DNA of 64,000 nt from Cladosporium sp. IMV 00045 (Eukaryota > Ascomycota > Dothideomycetes > Cladosporiales > Cladosporiaceae), in contig MSJI02000561.1 in the NCBI GenBank assembly GCA_001931905.2, forward strand, positions 25,714 through 89,713. The letters are read 5' to 3'. The notes below the pieces were generated by a model. The model was not told where the DNA came from, ran no database searches, and saw only the letters and a program-made list of their open reading frames with translations. Position 1 is the stretch's first letter; each line of letters begins with the position of its first letter. A program made the position numbers and the translations under genes. Positions 24,183 to 36,127 of the stretch are shown piece after piece.

Positions 24183-24631
24183 GATGGCGGTATGTGCTGT
24201 TGCTGCTCTGGTCAATCCGTTGCTGGCTTGAAGATGTCCCCAGCGAACTTGAGGGTTTGCCTGGATGCTTGGCACGAGCGAGTCTCCCCCGGAGTAGGGG
24301 CGGGCGCTCCGCTTCAATGCGCGATGCGGGACAGGTGTTGACGGCAGTAAGGTAGAGCAGCGTGACACCTTAATTATTGTTGTTGGAAGAAGCTCAAGCG
24401 ACAACGTTAATTTCAACTATCTGGTGGACATACCAGTGATCTGATTCCACGACTAGTCATCCTCTTTACCCCTTCTTACGCAGCAGACAACACTCCACCG
24501 CTGCTACACACTTGGAACCGCCCTTTTGACGAAGACATTACGAAGCTCACTTCAGCACCTTGCGATTCCACACGAAAGACAAAACCACATATATATTCTG
24601 ATTGAGGCCACAAGGCCAACTACTGCCCACC
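24183..24631. promoter_or_regulatory. Bidirectional promoter region
   Basis: 449 bases between the divergent starts of bL27m and AP-1 mu. It contains short AT-rich patches, including TATATATT at 24590-24597. That one lies only about 35 bases before the mu start codon, so it is unlikely to be its TATA box. Confidence 0.5.
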
Positions 24632-26087
24632 ATGGCCTCCGCGCTCTTCTTCCTCGACCTTAAGGGCAAGACCCTCCTTGCTCGTAACTATCGCGGTGAC
24701 ATCCCCATGTCGGCCGTCGAGAAGTTCCCAGTCCTCCTGTCCGAAGCAGAAGACGAGTCCTCATCCGTGCCTCCCTGCTTCTCGAGCGAAGGCATCAACT
24801 ACCTCTACATCCGACACAACAACCTCTACCTGCTGGCCTTGACCAAGCGCAACTCCAACGCCGCCGAGATCCTGCTCTTCCTGCACAAGGTCGTCGAGGT
24901 CTTCACTGAGTACTTCAAGGAACTCGAGGAGGAGAGTATCAGAGACAACTTTGTTATCATCTACGAACTGCTGGACGAGATGATGGATTTTGGTCACCCG
25001 CAGACGACAGAGACCAAGATCTTGCAAGAGTACATCACACAGGAGAGCCACCAGCTGCAGGTGCAAGCCAGGCCTCCGATCGCCGTCACCAACGCGGTCT
25101 CGTGGCGATCAGAAGGTATCAGGTACAGGAAGAACGAGGTCTTCCTCGACGTGGTGGAGTCGCTCAACCTGCTGGTCAGCTCGACCGGTAATGTGTTGCG
25201 ATCGGAGATTCTGGGAGCTGTCAAGATGAAGTGCTACCTTTCTGGCATGCCCGAGCTGCGCTTGGGTTTGAACGACAAGGTCATGTTCGAGGCTACTGGA
25301 AGGAATACTCGTGGCAAGGCCGTGGAGATGGAGGATGTCAAATTCCACCAATGCGTGCGGTTATCGCGCTTTGAGAGCGATCGCACGATTTCATTCATTC
25401 CGCCCGACGGCGAGTTTGAGCTCATGTCGTATCGTCTCAACACACAAGTCAAGCCTCTCATTTGGGTGGAGTGTATCGTTGAATCGCACTCGGGAAGCAG
25501 AATAGAGTACATGCTCAAGGTGAGTGTCGTGCTTCAAAGTTGATGTTACACAATTCTGACAACAGTATCCAGGCCAAAGCACAATTCAAACGCCGCTCAA
25601 CGGCAAACAACGTGCAAATCTCGATCCCCGTGCCCGAAGACGCTGACACGCCTAAGTTCCGCACAAACATCGGTTCCGTGCACTACGCGCCCGAAACGAG
25701 CTCCATCGTGTGGAAGATCAAGCAATTCGGAGGCGGCAAAGAGTTCCTGATGCGCGCCGAGCTGGGCTTGCCGAGTGTGCGCGGCGACGACGAAAAGGGA
25801 GGTGGTATGATGGGAGGCTTCGGCGGCAGCATGGGTGGTGTCGGCGGTGGCGGAAAGGCCAAGCGACCCATCGGCGTCAAGTTTGAGATTCCTTACTTTA
25901 CCACTTCGGGTATCCAGGTGAGGTATCTGAAGATCATTGAGCCTAAGGTGAGTTTTCTACTCTGTTTGATATTTTGGCAGTGAGCGATTTCTGACTAAAT
26001 CACCAGCTTCAATACCCATCCTTGCCTTGGGTACGATACATCACGCAGAGCGGCGACATCGCGGTGCGGTTGCCCGACGTGCAATAA
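24632..26087 (+). CDS. APM1: AP-1 adaptor complex mu subunit
   Basis: Exons are 24632-25519, 25573-25947 and 26007-26087 (447 aa), with introns of 53 and 59 nt. The N-terminal longin-like domain begins MASALFFLDLKGKTLLARNYRGD. The mu homology domain starts near residue 165 (SWRSEGIRYRKNEVFLDVVE) and ends with the family signature WVRYITQSGDIAVRLPDVQ. The close match to mu-1 features (SEGIRYRKNEVFLDVIE, GIQVRYLKI) favours AP-1 over AP-2, AP-3 or AP-4. The subunit recognises tyrosine-based sorting signals and joins gamma, beta and sigma subunits in clathrin coats at the trans-Golgi and endosomes. A Gly/Met-rich insert in the mu homology domain is unusual (see findings). Confidence 0.94.
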
Positions 26088-27370
26088 TCATGTCACAGAC
26101 GAACTGGCTACTATGATCATCTCACTATACACTTTTCTTCGATTTCTGGCAGAGCATTGTAGCGGCGCATTGGCGTGGGATAGAGCTTGAACGAGCATCC
26201 CGAGAGGACACGAAGACAGCACTTCGTTCGAGTAGTTTGACAAAATATGATCGAGAAGCCTTCTACGTTGCATGTGGCGCCTTCTCTTGTCTGTGCATCC
26301 AAATGGCCAAGCTTGAGCAGAAGCTTTGCACACCTAGGCGTTGCGATCTGTGCGATCTCTCTTCCTGTTTATCACTGTGGTACATCAAGGCAGACCATCA
26401 CCCTGTTGAGAGACACGACGACTGCTGAGATTGATCCCTGGCATGTGACGGCCAAGTCTTGTCAGCTCGTATGCCAGTGGGAGTGAGCACCATGCAGCCA
26501 TATCATACAAGCGAGCCGCCGTGGCTATGCATCCCACCGGGATGGCACATGTTTCATCGGGATCATCTTCAACGTCCAGTGGTCGCAACCGTTTTCATCT
26601 CGACGTCACAGCGAGCACGTGGGCTCAGAAAAAGAACTGCTTGCTCCCGGTTGATACGCTTGCCAAGCAGCACAGCACATATATAAGGGATGTGATATCG
26701 CACATGCTCTCTTCTGCAGGGATTGACAGGATGGATTCTGCGGAATTGATGATCTGCACGGGTGGTGCAGCTAACCAGCTCGCTTTATGTAAGGCAAGTG
26801 CAGCCCACATTAGAAGCAAGGCCAAGCATGCCTAAAGCGAAAAAAGGAAGGGCCTAGCCAATCCGACCATAACAACAAAATCATCATCATAATCAAATTT
26901 ATTCGTCCACCACATTTATCCAGCCATCAAGCCAAATATATCCCCCTCGCTTATAAGGTCGATATCAACCATTCGTCTAGCATTGCTTGGTCTTCCACCC
27001 CTCATCCTCTTATCTCAGGCCAAGCGGTTGAGCTTTCGCTTCCAGCGAATCCCGATTCGGCGTGGTGGCATGACGCTCTAACAGGAGGCCCAGGGCCAGT
27101 TGAGGCAGTGCCGGAGTGAAAGTTCACTGACGCCCTCATACCAAGACACGAAGCTGTGTGTCGTCTGTTGCGTGCGACACCCTTTCAGGCCGCCTGCGTC
27201 GAGCGCATCTTCGCGCACGGCATCACTGCGACGGGTTTTCTTATTCTTTTTCCTCACTTGTAACTCGGACTACCTCCTCGTCGCAATCCGTCACCAGCCA
27301 TGAACTTGCTCGCCTGAGACTTGCAAGACCCTCTCGCTCTCATCCCGTCGCATACACAACAGCATTCACA
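26088..27370. other. Intergenic region
   Basis: About 1.3 kb before the potassium transporter gene. The last 350 bases become C/T-rich, as in fungal promoters and 5' leaders. No gene or RNA is recognised. Confidence 0.5.
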
Positions 27371-30277
27371 ATGCCCAACACCGACATGTTCCAGCCCATG
27401 GCGGCGGGCTGGGACTGGGTGAAGGACCGCCTGCCCTTCCCCTTCCGCCTGGGAAAACCTCACTTCAACTTCATCATGGTCCACTATCTCTACATGATCG
27501 GCTTCATCATCGCGGCCTCGATCATGCTCTACCCGGCCGGGTTGATGCCTTACACGGACGCTCTCTTCTTCGCCGCCGGCGCGACCACGCAATCGGGACT
27601 GAATACCATCGATCTCAACCTTCTATACCTCTACCAGCAGGTCGTCCTCATCCTCGTCTCGTGCGTCTGCAACCCAATCTTTATCAATACCGCCGTGGTC
27701 TTTGTGCGTTTACACTGGTTCAAGAAACGCTTCGAACATATTGTAAAGGAAGCCAGGAATCATAGGAAGACAAAGACGAAGAGTAGGAGCCGGAGTGAGA
27801 TGCGGGAGGAAGAGGATCCGAGTGGCCTCGAGAGTGGCGTTAATGGCAGGGAGATCAGAGTTCTGCATGATACTACCAAACCGAACGGCATGAGTGCGAA
27901 GACGGCATCCGCGAAGGCCAGGGAGAAGGAATTGGAGGCTGCGGAGAAGCTGGGTATTGATATTAGCTCGAGAAGCGCTACACCTACGCCCCAGAACGCT
28001 AGCGATAAGGACAGTTCGGAGGCGTCTGGTGATGCTGGCAAACAGGATCAAGGAGACTGTGCTATCCAAGATGAGGACGACGACGATGTCACTGGGTCTA
28101 CAGTACAAGGCAACGACACGCCCGAGACGCCCCATCACCTTGGCTTGAACCAGAGACTCCTCAACAGGGACATTACGTTCGCTGATGAAATGCCAAAATC
28201 TGGAAAACCACGACGCAGGACCGATTCTGATGATATTGTACCCGAGCTGCGGGATATCAAGCGACACATTCAATTCGTGCAAAAGCAGCAGAAGAACTCC
28301 AAGGAAGGCGGAGGCACGCTTCGCATTCCTGGGCCTCGCGATTTCGATCGTGGTGAAATACCGAAAACTCTCGACGAGGAAAGTGGTAACGAACTCGGAC
28401 GGCAGCAGACTCGCAATACCCTGCGGACTGCCCCCAGCGCTCAATCTCATCGCAGCTCGTTCAGCCAGGATGAAAAGCTGAACGGCGACGACCACCCCGT
28501 TAGACGCGGCATCACCCTCAATGTGCCAGAACATCCTGCCCACCGCGAGCGCGAGCAGACCGCACAGAACGAAAGTGAAAATCATCACCGATTCGGTCTT
28601 AACAAGATCGTGAGCCCGCTTAGACATCGGCGCACAAGATCTCACGGCGTCAATATGGGTGATCGTAGGAGCACGATTGCTCGCACTTTTAACAGTTTGA
28701 CCACGATTCGGACTCGAGATAGGATGGAAGATCCGATGCCGTATCTCAGCTGGCAGCCAACACTCGGCCGAAACAGTCAGTTCGTCAATTTGACGGAAGA
28801 GCAGCGCGAAGAGCTCGGTGGTATAGAGTACCGCGCCTTGAAGACTTTGGCGAAGGTCCTCATCATCTATTACATTGGCTTCCATGTGCTCGGCATGGTC
28901 ATCCAGCTGCCCTGGATCATGCACACTAGGTGGCGCTCTGTTCCGATCGACAATGGAATCGATCCGGGCTGGTGGGGCGTCTTCACACCGGCATCCATGT
29001 TCACCGATCTTGGATTTACTCTGACTGCTGATAGCATGATCAGCTTCCAGACTGCTACGCTACCGCTGCTGCTGGGCTCGTTCCTTATTATCATAGGCAA
29101 CACTGGGTTTCCTGTCATGCTGCGATTTGTCATCTGGATGACATCGATCTGCGTGCCTCGCAACAGCGCTCTTTGGGAAGAGCTGCGATTCCTGCTCGAC
29201 CATCCTCGACGCTGCTTCACTTTGCTGTTTCCTTCCAAAGCAACTTGGTGGCTCTTCTGGATCCTGGTGGTCTTGAACGTCGTCGATCTTATCTTCTTCA
29301 TCATCCTTGACCTCAATGACGAAACGGTCACCAGCCTCTCCCCGGGCTATCGCGTACTAAACGGCTGGTTTCAGGCAACGTCGACCAGAACTGCAGGCTT
29401 CTCCTCCGTTAGTCTGGCAGATCTACATCCGGCTGTTCAAGTCAGTTACCTCGTCATGATGTACATTTCGGTCTTCCCCATCGCCATCTCCGTTCGCCGA
29501 ACGAACGTGTACGAAGAAAAATCTCTCGGAATTTGGGGCGGCGAGGAAGCCGACGAGCAGGATCAATCATACGTTGGGCAGCATTTGAGACGCCAGCTCT
29601 CCTTCGACTTGTGGTACATTTTCTTGGGCTTGTTCATCATCTGTATTGTGGAAGGTGACAAGCTCGCCAACACGAACGAATACGCCTTCACCATGTTCAG
29701 CGTGCTGTTCGAGATCGTCTCCGCATACGGCACAGTCGGACTATCCCTCGGCTACCCGGGCACAAACGCAAGTCTCTCCGCGCAGTTCAAAGTAATCAGC
29801 AAGCTCATCATCGTCGCCATGATGCTGCGTGGCCGCCACCGTGGCCTCCCATACGCCCTCGACCGTGCCATTCTCCTACCATCCGAGAACCTCCACAAAA
29901 AAGAAGCTGAAGAAGCGACCCGCCGTCACGAACGCCGCAACAGCATGTATCCCGAAAGCACAAGTGGCGACGGCGACAGCGCCTCTCGCTCACGCTCCCC
30001 CGAAATTCGTCGCAAGAAGACGTGGGAAGACGGGGAACTCGACGAGGCGGGCCTGCCGAAGCAGCATCTCTTCACCGAAGGCGTGCAACCCGATGCAGCA
30101 GGCCACGCCGGCTCTTCGGGCGTCGAGAGGAAGATGACGAGGAGAGGCAGCGGCTTCAGCACCGTCAGCAAAATGGAGCGATTCCAGCAGGAGCGCAGGC
30201 ATACTCGTAATTTGAGTCTGGGCAGATTCGTCGCTAGCGGGTTGGGTGCTGGGCCGACATTTTCGAAGCATGAGTGA
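27371..30277 (+). CDS. Trk-type potassium transporter
   Basis: Intronless, 968 aa from ATG 27371 (context CACAATG). The open frame extends upstream, but 27371 is the first in-frame ATG with a good context. The protein opens with a short cytosolic segment and a first membrane-pore-membrane unit containing the pore loop GATTQSGLNTIDLN (residues about 68-80). A long hydrophilic cytosolic loop (about 120-480) rich in charged and Ser residues follows, as in yeast Trk1. Three further pore units carry FTDLGFTLTADS, TRTAGFSSVSLADL (about 675) and SAYGTVGLSLGYPG (about 787). These supply the conserved glycines of the selectivity filter. It takes up K+ (and possibly Na+) across the plasma membrane. The C terminus (about 850-968) is a charged, Ser-rich tail likely open to phosphorylation. 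Confidence 0.95.
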   Translation: MPNTDMFQPMAAGWDWVKDRLPFPFRLGKPHFNFIMVHYLYMIGFIIAASIMLYPAGLMPYTDALFFAAGATTQSGLNTIDLNLLYLYQQVVLILVSCVCNPIFINTAVVFVRLHWFKKRFEHIVKEARNHRKTKTKSRSRSEMREEEDPSGLESGVNGREIRVLHDTTKPNGMSAKTASAKAREKELEAAEKLGIDISSRSATPTPQNASDKDSSEASGDAGKQDQGDCAIQDEDDDDVTGSTVQGNDTPETPHHLGLNQRLLNRDITFADEMPKSGKPRRRTDSDDIVPELRDIKRHIQFVQKQQKNSKEGGGTLRIPGPRDFDRGEIPKTLDEESGNELGRQQTRNTLRTAPSAQSHRSSFSQDEKLNGDDHPVRRGITLNVPEHPAHREREQTAQNESENHHRFGLNKIVSPLRHRRTRSHGVNMGDRRSTIARTFNSLTTIRTRDRMEDPMPYLSWQPTLGRNSQFVNLTEEQREELGGIEYRALKTLAKVLIIYYIGFHVLGMVIQLPWIMHTRWRSVPIDNGIDPGWWGVFTPASMFTDLGFTLTADSMISFQTATLPLLLGSFLIIIGNTGFPVMLRFVIWMTSICVPRNSALWEELRFLLDHPRRCFTLLFPSKATWWLFWILVVLNVVDLIFFIILDLNDETVTSLSPGYRVLNGWFQATSTRTAGFSSVSLADLHPAVQVSYLVMMYISVFPIAISVRRTNVYEEKSLGIWGGEEADEQDQSYVGQHLRRQLSFDLWYIFLGLFIICIVEGDKLANTNEYAFTMFSVLFEIVSAYGTVGLSLGYPGTNASLSAQFKVISKLIIVAMMLRGRHRGLPYALDRAILLPSENLHKKEAEEATRRHERRNSMYPESTSGDGDSASRSRSPEIRRKKTWEDGELDEAGLPKQHLFTEGVQPDAAGHAGSSGVERKMTRRGSGFSTVSKMERFQQERRHTRNLSLGRFVASGLGAGPTFSKHE

Positions 30278-30863
30278 AAGAGGGCGCTGTGCGCGTCGCC
30301 TCAAATTTTTCTTTTTCTTTTCTTCTTTTCGAGATGCTTCGTTTCATCTCTTCGAGCGTTTCGAGCGAACTTTTAGCATAGATGTGGCGATATATTGGCC
30401 TTTCTTTTTCTGTTTGTTTCTCGTTCAGGGCCGGGAAAACAGATCATCGACGGCACCCTTGGACTGGGGATTTTTACTACTATGGGAGGTGGTTATTTTC
30501 TATTCATGGAAAGTTCGCTTCGCATACTCAGGCGACTGTATGCAATTACTACACTGGCACATCCATTCTGGGTAGAAGATTCACTTTCTGATATCCTTGA
30601 GTACCAATCTTCTCATCACTTCACTCCAATCCTTCGCGCTTCAAGCTTCTGCAGGGATGACTCGCAGCCCCACACGGGGAAAGCTCGGTCCCGACCGGCA
30701 TGAAGGGTCAACCCAAACTACACCCCAAATTTTCCAGATGACTTTTAAATCTAGTCATGTAGGATCACACGCAATTGCTCGCTGCCCTCCCGGCGTGTGA
30801 GTTGGTTTCCCCAAACTTCAACAACAACAACAATTCCCTCAGCACATTGAAACCCCCCTTTCA
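30278..30863. other. Intergenic region
   Basis: 3' flank of the Trk gene and promoter of the FGAM synthase gene, both on the plus strand. A CAACAACAACAA run lies at about 30820-30832 in the presumed 5' leader. No other feature is seen. Confidence 0.5.
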
Positions 30864-33800
30864 ATGGCTTCCTCACCGGACGCCTACAGGGCCCTGCCAG
30901 GCTCTGCGGCCTTCTCTGAGTTCCGCCTCAATCGGCTCGCAGCCGACATCGGTGCTCAGAAATTGCAGGCCATTTGGGTGCACTACGTTGCATCCAAGCA
31001 GGAGCTCACTTCCGAGCAGCTATCAGTTCTGGATCAGTTGCTGGAATACGGTGCCTATCCGAGCGCCGACGACGAGCTTTACAGCGCTTGCGTTAAGGCC
31101 GTTAAGACTGGATCTGGCTCCGGGGACCCGAACACGACCCTGCTTTACGTCGTTCCCAGAGCCGGTACTATTTCTCCCTGGAGCTCCAAGGCTACGAGTA
31201 TTGCGCATGTCTGCGGTTTGGGCGATAATGTCAACCGTATCGAGCGTGGCGTGCTTTTCGCCATCACTTTTGATGGGCCTGCCCCGGCGGAGGTTTCGAA
31301 CCAGGATGCACTTCACGACAGGATGACGGAGACTTTGAGCTCAAGCTCGCCGGATTACGAGGCCATGTTCGCTCAACTGCCTCCTGCGCCCTTGGAGCGG
31401 GTTGAGCTTCTGCAGAGCGACAAGGCCGACCCTAGAGCCGCGCTTGAGGAGGCGAACAAGACTCTCGGTCTGGCTCTCGACAAGAACGAAATGGATTACC
31501 TCATGGAGGCTTACACGAACCAGTTGAAGAGGAATCCTTCGGATGTTGAGCTTTTCATGTTTGCTCAGGTCAACTCCGAGCACTGTCGCCACAAGCAGTT
31601 CAACGCCGACTGGACGATCGATGGCGTCAAGAAGCCTCGTAGCTTGTTCTCCATGATCCGCAATACCCACAGCGCACACCCCAAGCATGTCATCAGTGCT
31701 TACAGCGACAACGCTGCTGTCATGCAGGGCGAGGAGGGTGCCGTCTGGGCCCCTAATGATGCTACTGGCGAGTGGACCCAGATCAAGGAGATGGTCCACT
31801 ACCTTGGCAAGGTCGAGACTCACAACCACCCGACTGCCGTTTCGCCCTATCCTGGTGCCGCAACTGGATCCGGTGGTGAGATTCGTGACGAGGGCGCTGT
31901 TGGCAGGGGTTCGAAGCCCAAGACCGGCTTGGCTGGTTACTCCGTGTCTGACCTGCTTATTCCCGATCACAAGCAGCCTTGGGAGCTTGATGTGGGTAGA
32001 CCCGCTCATTTCGCCAGCGCTCTCGATATTATGCTTGAGGCTCCCATTGGTAGCGCCGCTTTCAACAACGAGTTCGGCCGTCCCTGCACGACTGGTTACT
32101 TCCGCACATTGACCACCAAGCTTCCCATTTCCGACACCGAGTCCGAGCTGCGTGGCTACCACAAGCCTATCATGCTTGCGGGCGGTGTCGGTACCGTTCG
32201 CCCTCAGCATGCCCTCAAGTCAGAGGGTCTGGTGAGCGCCGGCGCACATCTGATCGTCCTTGGAGGCCCCGCCATGCTTATTGGTCTCGGCGGCGGTGCT
32301 GCTTCAAGTATCCAGTCTGGTGAGGGCAGTGTCGACCTCGACTTTGCCAGTGTTCAGCGTGGCAATGCTGAGGTGCAGAGACGTGCCCAAGAAGTCATCA
32401 ACACCTGCACGACCCTCGGCGAGGAGAACCCCATCCAACTCATCCACGACGTGGGCGCAGGTGGTCTCTCAAACGCCCTTCCCGAGCTGGTCGGCGACGC
32501 CGGCTTCGGCGCCCGCTTCGAGCTGAGAGAAATCGACAACGCAGACAAGGGCATGAGCCCGCTCCAGATCTGGTGCTGTGAGGCTCAGGAGCGCTACGTT
32601 ATGGCCATCGCACCCAACAAGCTCACGCAGTTCGAGAAGATCGCTAAGCGCGAGCGCTGCGGTTACTCCGTCGTCGGCCAGGCCATGCAAGAGCAGCGTC
32701 TGGTCCTCATGGACAGGGATTCCAAGGACGAGCCAACTCCCATCGACCTCCCCATGAACATTCTCTTTGGCAAGCCTCCGAAGATGCACAGAATCGTCGA
32801 CTCGAGGAAGCTTACTCTGCCGGCTTTCGATAGCTCTCTGGCTACTTACCTTCCTTCTGTCACACCCGATGCTGTTCTCGGCAACGCTGTGGACCGCGTT
32901 CTTGCTCTGCCTTCCGTCGGATCGAAGTCTTTCCTGATCACCATCGCTGACCGCACGGTTGGTGGTCTTACCGTGAGAGACCAGATGGTCGGTCCCTGGC
33001 AGACTCCCGTCGCAGACGTCTCGGTCACCGCGACATCCCTCACTTCCGGCATCAAGACTGGTGAGGCTATGGCTATGGGTGAGAAGCCAACTCTCGCTCT
33101 CATTTCTCCTGGCGCTTCTGCTCGCATGGCTGTTGCTGAGTCTCTGATGAACATCGCCGCAGCCAGCCTGCCCGGTAGACTCAGCCGTGTCCGCCTGTCC
33201 GCCAACTGGATGGCTGCCAGCAGCCACCCTGGTGAGGGCGCTGCTTTGTACGAGGCTGTTGAGGCCATTGGCATGGAGCTGTGCCCCGACCTCGGTATCA
33301 GCATTCCCGTCGGCAAGGACTCTATGTCCATGAAAGCCAAGTGGGACAACAAGGAGGTCACCGCGCCCCTTTCCCTCGTCATCTCTGCTTTCGCTCCTGT
33401 CAACGACTTGAGCAGCACATGGACACCAGCTCTTCGTCGCCCTGAGGAGGTCGGTGAGACCGTCCTGATGTATGTCGACCTCGCCAATGGCAAGAAGGCT
33501 ATGGGCGGCTCTGCTCTCGCCCAGGTCTTCGGCCAGATTGGCAGCGAGGCACCGGACGTGCGCGATACCGATATGATCAAGGACTTCTACCACGCTGTGG
33601 AGCAACTGCACGAGTCTGATGTCGTTTTGGCCTACCACGACCGTTCTGACGGTGGTCTTTTCACCACTGTTGTCGAGATGATGTTCGCTGGTCGTTGCGG
33701 TGCGACTCTCGCTCTCGACAAGATCACCAAGTCTGGTCGTCCTCAAGACCTGGTTGACACCCTCTTCAACGAAGAGCTTGGTGCCGTCTTCCAGATCCGC

Positions 33801-34931
33801 AAGAAGGACGAGAACCAGTTCAAGGGCGTCTTCGCGCCTCTCACGCCAATCACTCTTGGTGCTGTCACCAAGCAGCCCAAGCAGGACTTGTCCATCTACT
33901 ACGGCGCCGACTGCGTCTACCGCGCTTCTCGCCAGGACTTGCAACAGAAGTGGTCGCACACTTCCTGGGCCATGCAGAGACTGCGCGACAACCCGGCCTG
34001 CGCAGACGCCGAGAAGGAGAACATCAAAGACGACCAAGACCCAGGTCTCAAGTACAAGCTCACCTTCAACCCCAGGGACAACATCCTCCCGCCCACCTCA
34101 TGGCTCACATCGCAAGTCATGGCCAAGCCCCGCGTCGCCATCCTTCGCGAGCAAGGTGTCAACGGCCAAGCCGAAATGGCCTTCGCCTTCTCCGTCGCCG
34201 GCTTCTCGCCCATCGACGTGCACATGACCGACATCCTCTCCGGCCGCGTCAGCCTTGCCGGCTTCGCCGGTCTCGCCGCCTGCGGCGGTTTCAGCTACGG
34301 CGACGTCCTCGGCGCCGGCCAGGGCTGGGCCAAGAGCGTGCTCCTGCACGAGAGCACCCGTCAAGAGTTCAAGAACTTTTTCGAGCGCAAGGACACGTTC
34401 GCCCTCGGCGTGTGCAACGGCTGCCAGTTCCTCTCGCGCCTGACGGACATCATCCCCGGCGCCGAGAGCTGGCCCACCTTCGAGCGCAACCTCAGCGAGC
34501 AGTACGAAGCGCGCGTCTGCGAAGTCGAAGTCGCCGACGACGCCCCCAGCAGCCAACCTTCGGTCTTCCTGCACGGCATGGCGGGCTCTAAATTGCCCAT
34601 CGTCGTCGCCCACGGCGAGGGCCGCGCTCAGTTCCCCGCCACGGGCTCTTCCACCGCGCAATCGCTCGTTGACCAAGGCCTCGCTTCCATACGCTACCTC
34701 GACAACTACGGCAAGCCCACGGAGCGCTACCCCTTCAACCCCAACGGCAGCCCGCAGGGCATCGCTGGCGTGCGCACGCCGGACGGAAGGGTTCTGGCCA
34801 TGATGCCTCACCCCGAGCGCACGATTCTCAAGGACGTCGCGAGCTACGCGCCGCCGGAGCAGGTTAAGGAGTGGGGTGAGTTTGGGCCGTGGGTGCGCAT
34901 GTTTAAGAGTGCTAGGAGGTGGGTTGGTTAG
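30864..34931 (+). CDS. ADE6: Phosphoribosylformylglycinamidine (FGAM) synthase
   Basis: Intronless, 1355 aa, full length for the large eukaryotic/gamma-proteobacterial PurL type. An N-terminal PurS-like domain is followed by the linker and two AIR-synthase-like ATP-grasp halves. Signatures include [18 protein letters not shown] (residue about 235), [19 protein letters not shown] and [12 protein letters not shown]. The C-terminal class-I glutaminase domain has nucleophile Cys in [12 protein letters not shown] (about 1183) and the His-Glu of MMPHPERT (about 1315). It catalyses the fourth step of purine synthesis: FGAR + Gln + ATP to FGAM. Codon use is strongly C-biased, fitting high expression. 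Yeast counterpart: Ade6. Confidence 0.97.
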   Translation: MASSPDAYRALPGSAAFSEFRLNRLAADIGAQKLQAIWVHYVASKQELTSEQLSVLDQLLEYGAYPSADDELYSACVKAVKTGSGSGDPNTTLLYVVPRAGTISPWSSKATSIAHVCGLGDNVNRIERGVLFAITFDGPAPAEVSNQDALHDRMTETLSSSSPDYEAMFAQLPPAPLERVELLQSDKADPRAALEEANKTLGLALDKNEMDYLMEAYTNQLKRNPSDVELFMFAQVNSEHCRHKQFNADWTIDGVKKPRSLFSMIRNTHSAHPKHVISAYSDNAAVMQGEEGAVWAPNDATGEWTQIKEMVHYLGKVETHNHPTAVSPYPGAATGSGGEIRDEGAVGRGSKPKTGLAGYSVSDLLIPDHKQPWELDVGRPAHFASALDIMLEAPIGSAAFNNEFGRPCTTGYFRTLTTKLPISDTESELRGYHKPIMLAGGVGTVRPQHALKSEGLVSAGAHLIVLGGPAMLIGLGGGAASSIQSGEGSVDLDFASVQRGNAEVQRRAQEVINTCTTLGEENPIQLIHDVGAGGLSNALPELVGDAGFGARFELREIDNADKGMSPLQIWCCEAQERYVMAIAPNKLTQFEKIAKRERCGYSVVGQAMQEQRLVLMDRDSKDEPTPIDLPMNILFGKPPKMHRIVDSRKLTLPAFDSSLATYLPSVTPDAVLGNAVDRVLALPSVGSKSFLITIADRTVGGLTVRDQMVGPWQTPVADVSVTATSLTSGIKTGEAMAMGEKPTLALISPGASARMAVAESLMNIAAASLPGRLSRVRLSANWMAASSHPGEGAALYEAVEAIGMELCPDLGISIPVGKDSMSMKAKWDNKEVTAPLSLVISAFAPVNDLSSTWTPALRRPEEVGETVLMYVDLANGKKAMGGSALAQVFGQIGSEAPDVRDTDMIKDFYHAVEQLHESDVVLAYHDRSDGGLFTTVVEMMFAGRCGATLALDKITKSGRPQDLVDTLFNEELGAVFQIRKKDENQFKGVFAPLTPITLGAVTKQPKQDLSIYYGADCVYRASRQDLQQKWSHTSWAMQRLRDNPACADAEKENIKDDQDPGLKYKLTFNPRDNILPPTSWLTSQVMAKPRVAILREQGVNGQAEMAFAFSVAGFSPIDVHMTDILSGRVSLAGFAGLAACGGFSYGDVLGAGQGWAKSVLLHESTRQEFKNFFERKDTFALGVCNGCQFLSRLTDIIPGAESWPTFERNLSEQYEARVCEVEVADDAPSSQPSVFLHGMAGSKLPIVVAHGEGRAQFPATGSSTAQSLVDQGLASIRYLDNYGKPTERYPFNPNGSPQGIAGVRTPDGRVLAMMPHPERTILKDVASYAPPEQVKEWGEFGPWVRMFKSARRWVG

Positions 34932-35773
34932 ACTTCTTGACAGGTTTTCTTAAGATTTAGAAGTGTAGTTTAGAGGGCATGAGAGATACGAATGGGAAGA
35001 TAAACACGAAAAATTAGATGATGCATGGAAGGCGTGTGGGTCGGATCACTGGATTTGATACGGTCGTTCGGAATGTCAGAGAGAAGCTGGCGCTGGTTTC
35101 GGAGGGGATTGTTTTACATGCGCACACGAGAGATTTACTTATAGAACACGCAAAAGCGAACAAATCAAATGAGATTCAAGTGAAACAAGACTCAGTCAAC
35201 CACAGACAGATGAAGATGTGAGAACCATCCATATCCACAGGCAAGCGAAAGCATATGTATGATAAGCGTGACAACCGACCAAACCCATTTCCTCCAAGAA
35301 AGAAGAATGTTGATGTCAAACCCAACTTTCTTTTCTTTGAATCACATCCGCTTTAGAGAAACCAACAAGGCCAAATGGCAAAACAAGATCGAGGCAAAGT
35401 CCGTGAACAATCAAATATACCTCCTACGATGCCGTGCGCTTCTGAACGGTTCGAAACGGAAAAAAAGCCACTCAGCTTGCTTGAACGAACGACAAGACAA
35501 CGCGAAAGAGTCAAAGTACTAGGAAAAATCAAAACAGACGCCTACATACAAACGACCGTAAGGAACACGCGCACGCATCGCAGGGACAGAAACAAGGCTC
35601 AGAAATCCAGCTGAGGGCAGAGCGAGAGAGAGAGAAACAACAGGCAAAATGAAGCCGACGTCTTCTTCCCTTCTCTTGTTTTCCCCCAAATAGCGTTCCT
35701 TTGCCGCACTCTCTTCCCTTTCTCTGCCCACCGGGCGATGATCACTCCCCGCCAAATCTAACCCTCACCACCG
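34932..35773. other. Intergenic region
   Basis: A-rich 3' flank of the FGAM synthase gene leading into the low-complexity block that may end the B56 gene. No coding frame is convincing on either strand. Confidence 0.5.
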
Positions 35774-36127
35774 CTACCCTTTCCCACCAGTCCACAGCTC
35801 CGCCTTCGTCTTTTCACCCCCACCACTGCCACTGCCACTCCCCTTCTCACTTCCACCACCCCCCTCCCTCCCCGCAGCCTTCCTCACCCCCGTCGCCCTC
35901 CCTCCACTCCCCCCACCGCTACCAAAACTCCCACTCCTGCTCCTCTGCCCCGGCCGACTGGCGTGGAAAGCTCCGTGGTAGGAGGAGGTTTTGTGGACGC
36001 GTCCGTGAGAGGAGGGGTGGGCCGAAGACGCGGCGGTGTTGGTGGAGGGAGGGTCGGGCGGGTCGTTGTTGGCGGCGGAGGAGGAGGTGGTGGAGGCGGG
36101 TTGTTTGTTGGATGAAGAGGAGGGTTT
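35774..36127 (-). CDS. Possible last exon of the B56 gene (Ser/Gly-rich tail)
   Basis: A 118-codon open frame begins right after an acceptor (CCCATCTAG at 36128-36136) and ends at TAG 35774-35776. Joined to the donor at 36803 it continues the B56 frame in phase. That would add 117 residues: Ser/Asn/Pro-rich, then Arg/Gly/Ser-rich (RSRSGSFGSGGGSGGR), ending TKAELWTGGKG. The implied intron is 676 nt, far longer than any other here, so the join is uncertain. The alternative is that B56 stops at 36795 and this is C/T-rich non-coding DNA. Confidence 0.35.
   Translation of the reverse strand, partial: KPSSSSNKQPASTTSSSAANNDPPDPPSTNTAASSAHPSSHGRVHKTSSYHGAFHASRPGQRSRSGSFGSGGGSGGRATGVRKAAGREGGGGSEKGSGSGSGGGEKTKAELWTGGKG

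Noticed and set aside
26088..26835. Short open frames in the region before the Trk gene
   Set aside because: All below about 105 codons, on both strands, with no coding signature or splice partners.
32469..34037. 522-codon antisense open frame inside the FGAM synthase gene
   Set aside because: Mirror of a strongly C-biased coding frame; its product has no domain character, and the opposite strand encodes an unambiguous enzyme.
34932..35700. A-rich block considered as a mobile-element remnant
   Set aside because: No terminal repeats, target duplications or transposase text; it fits a long 3' flank.
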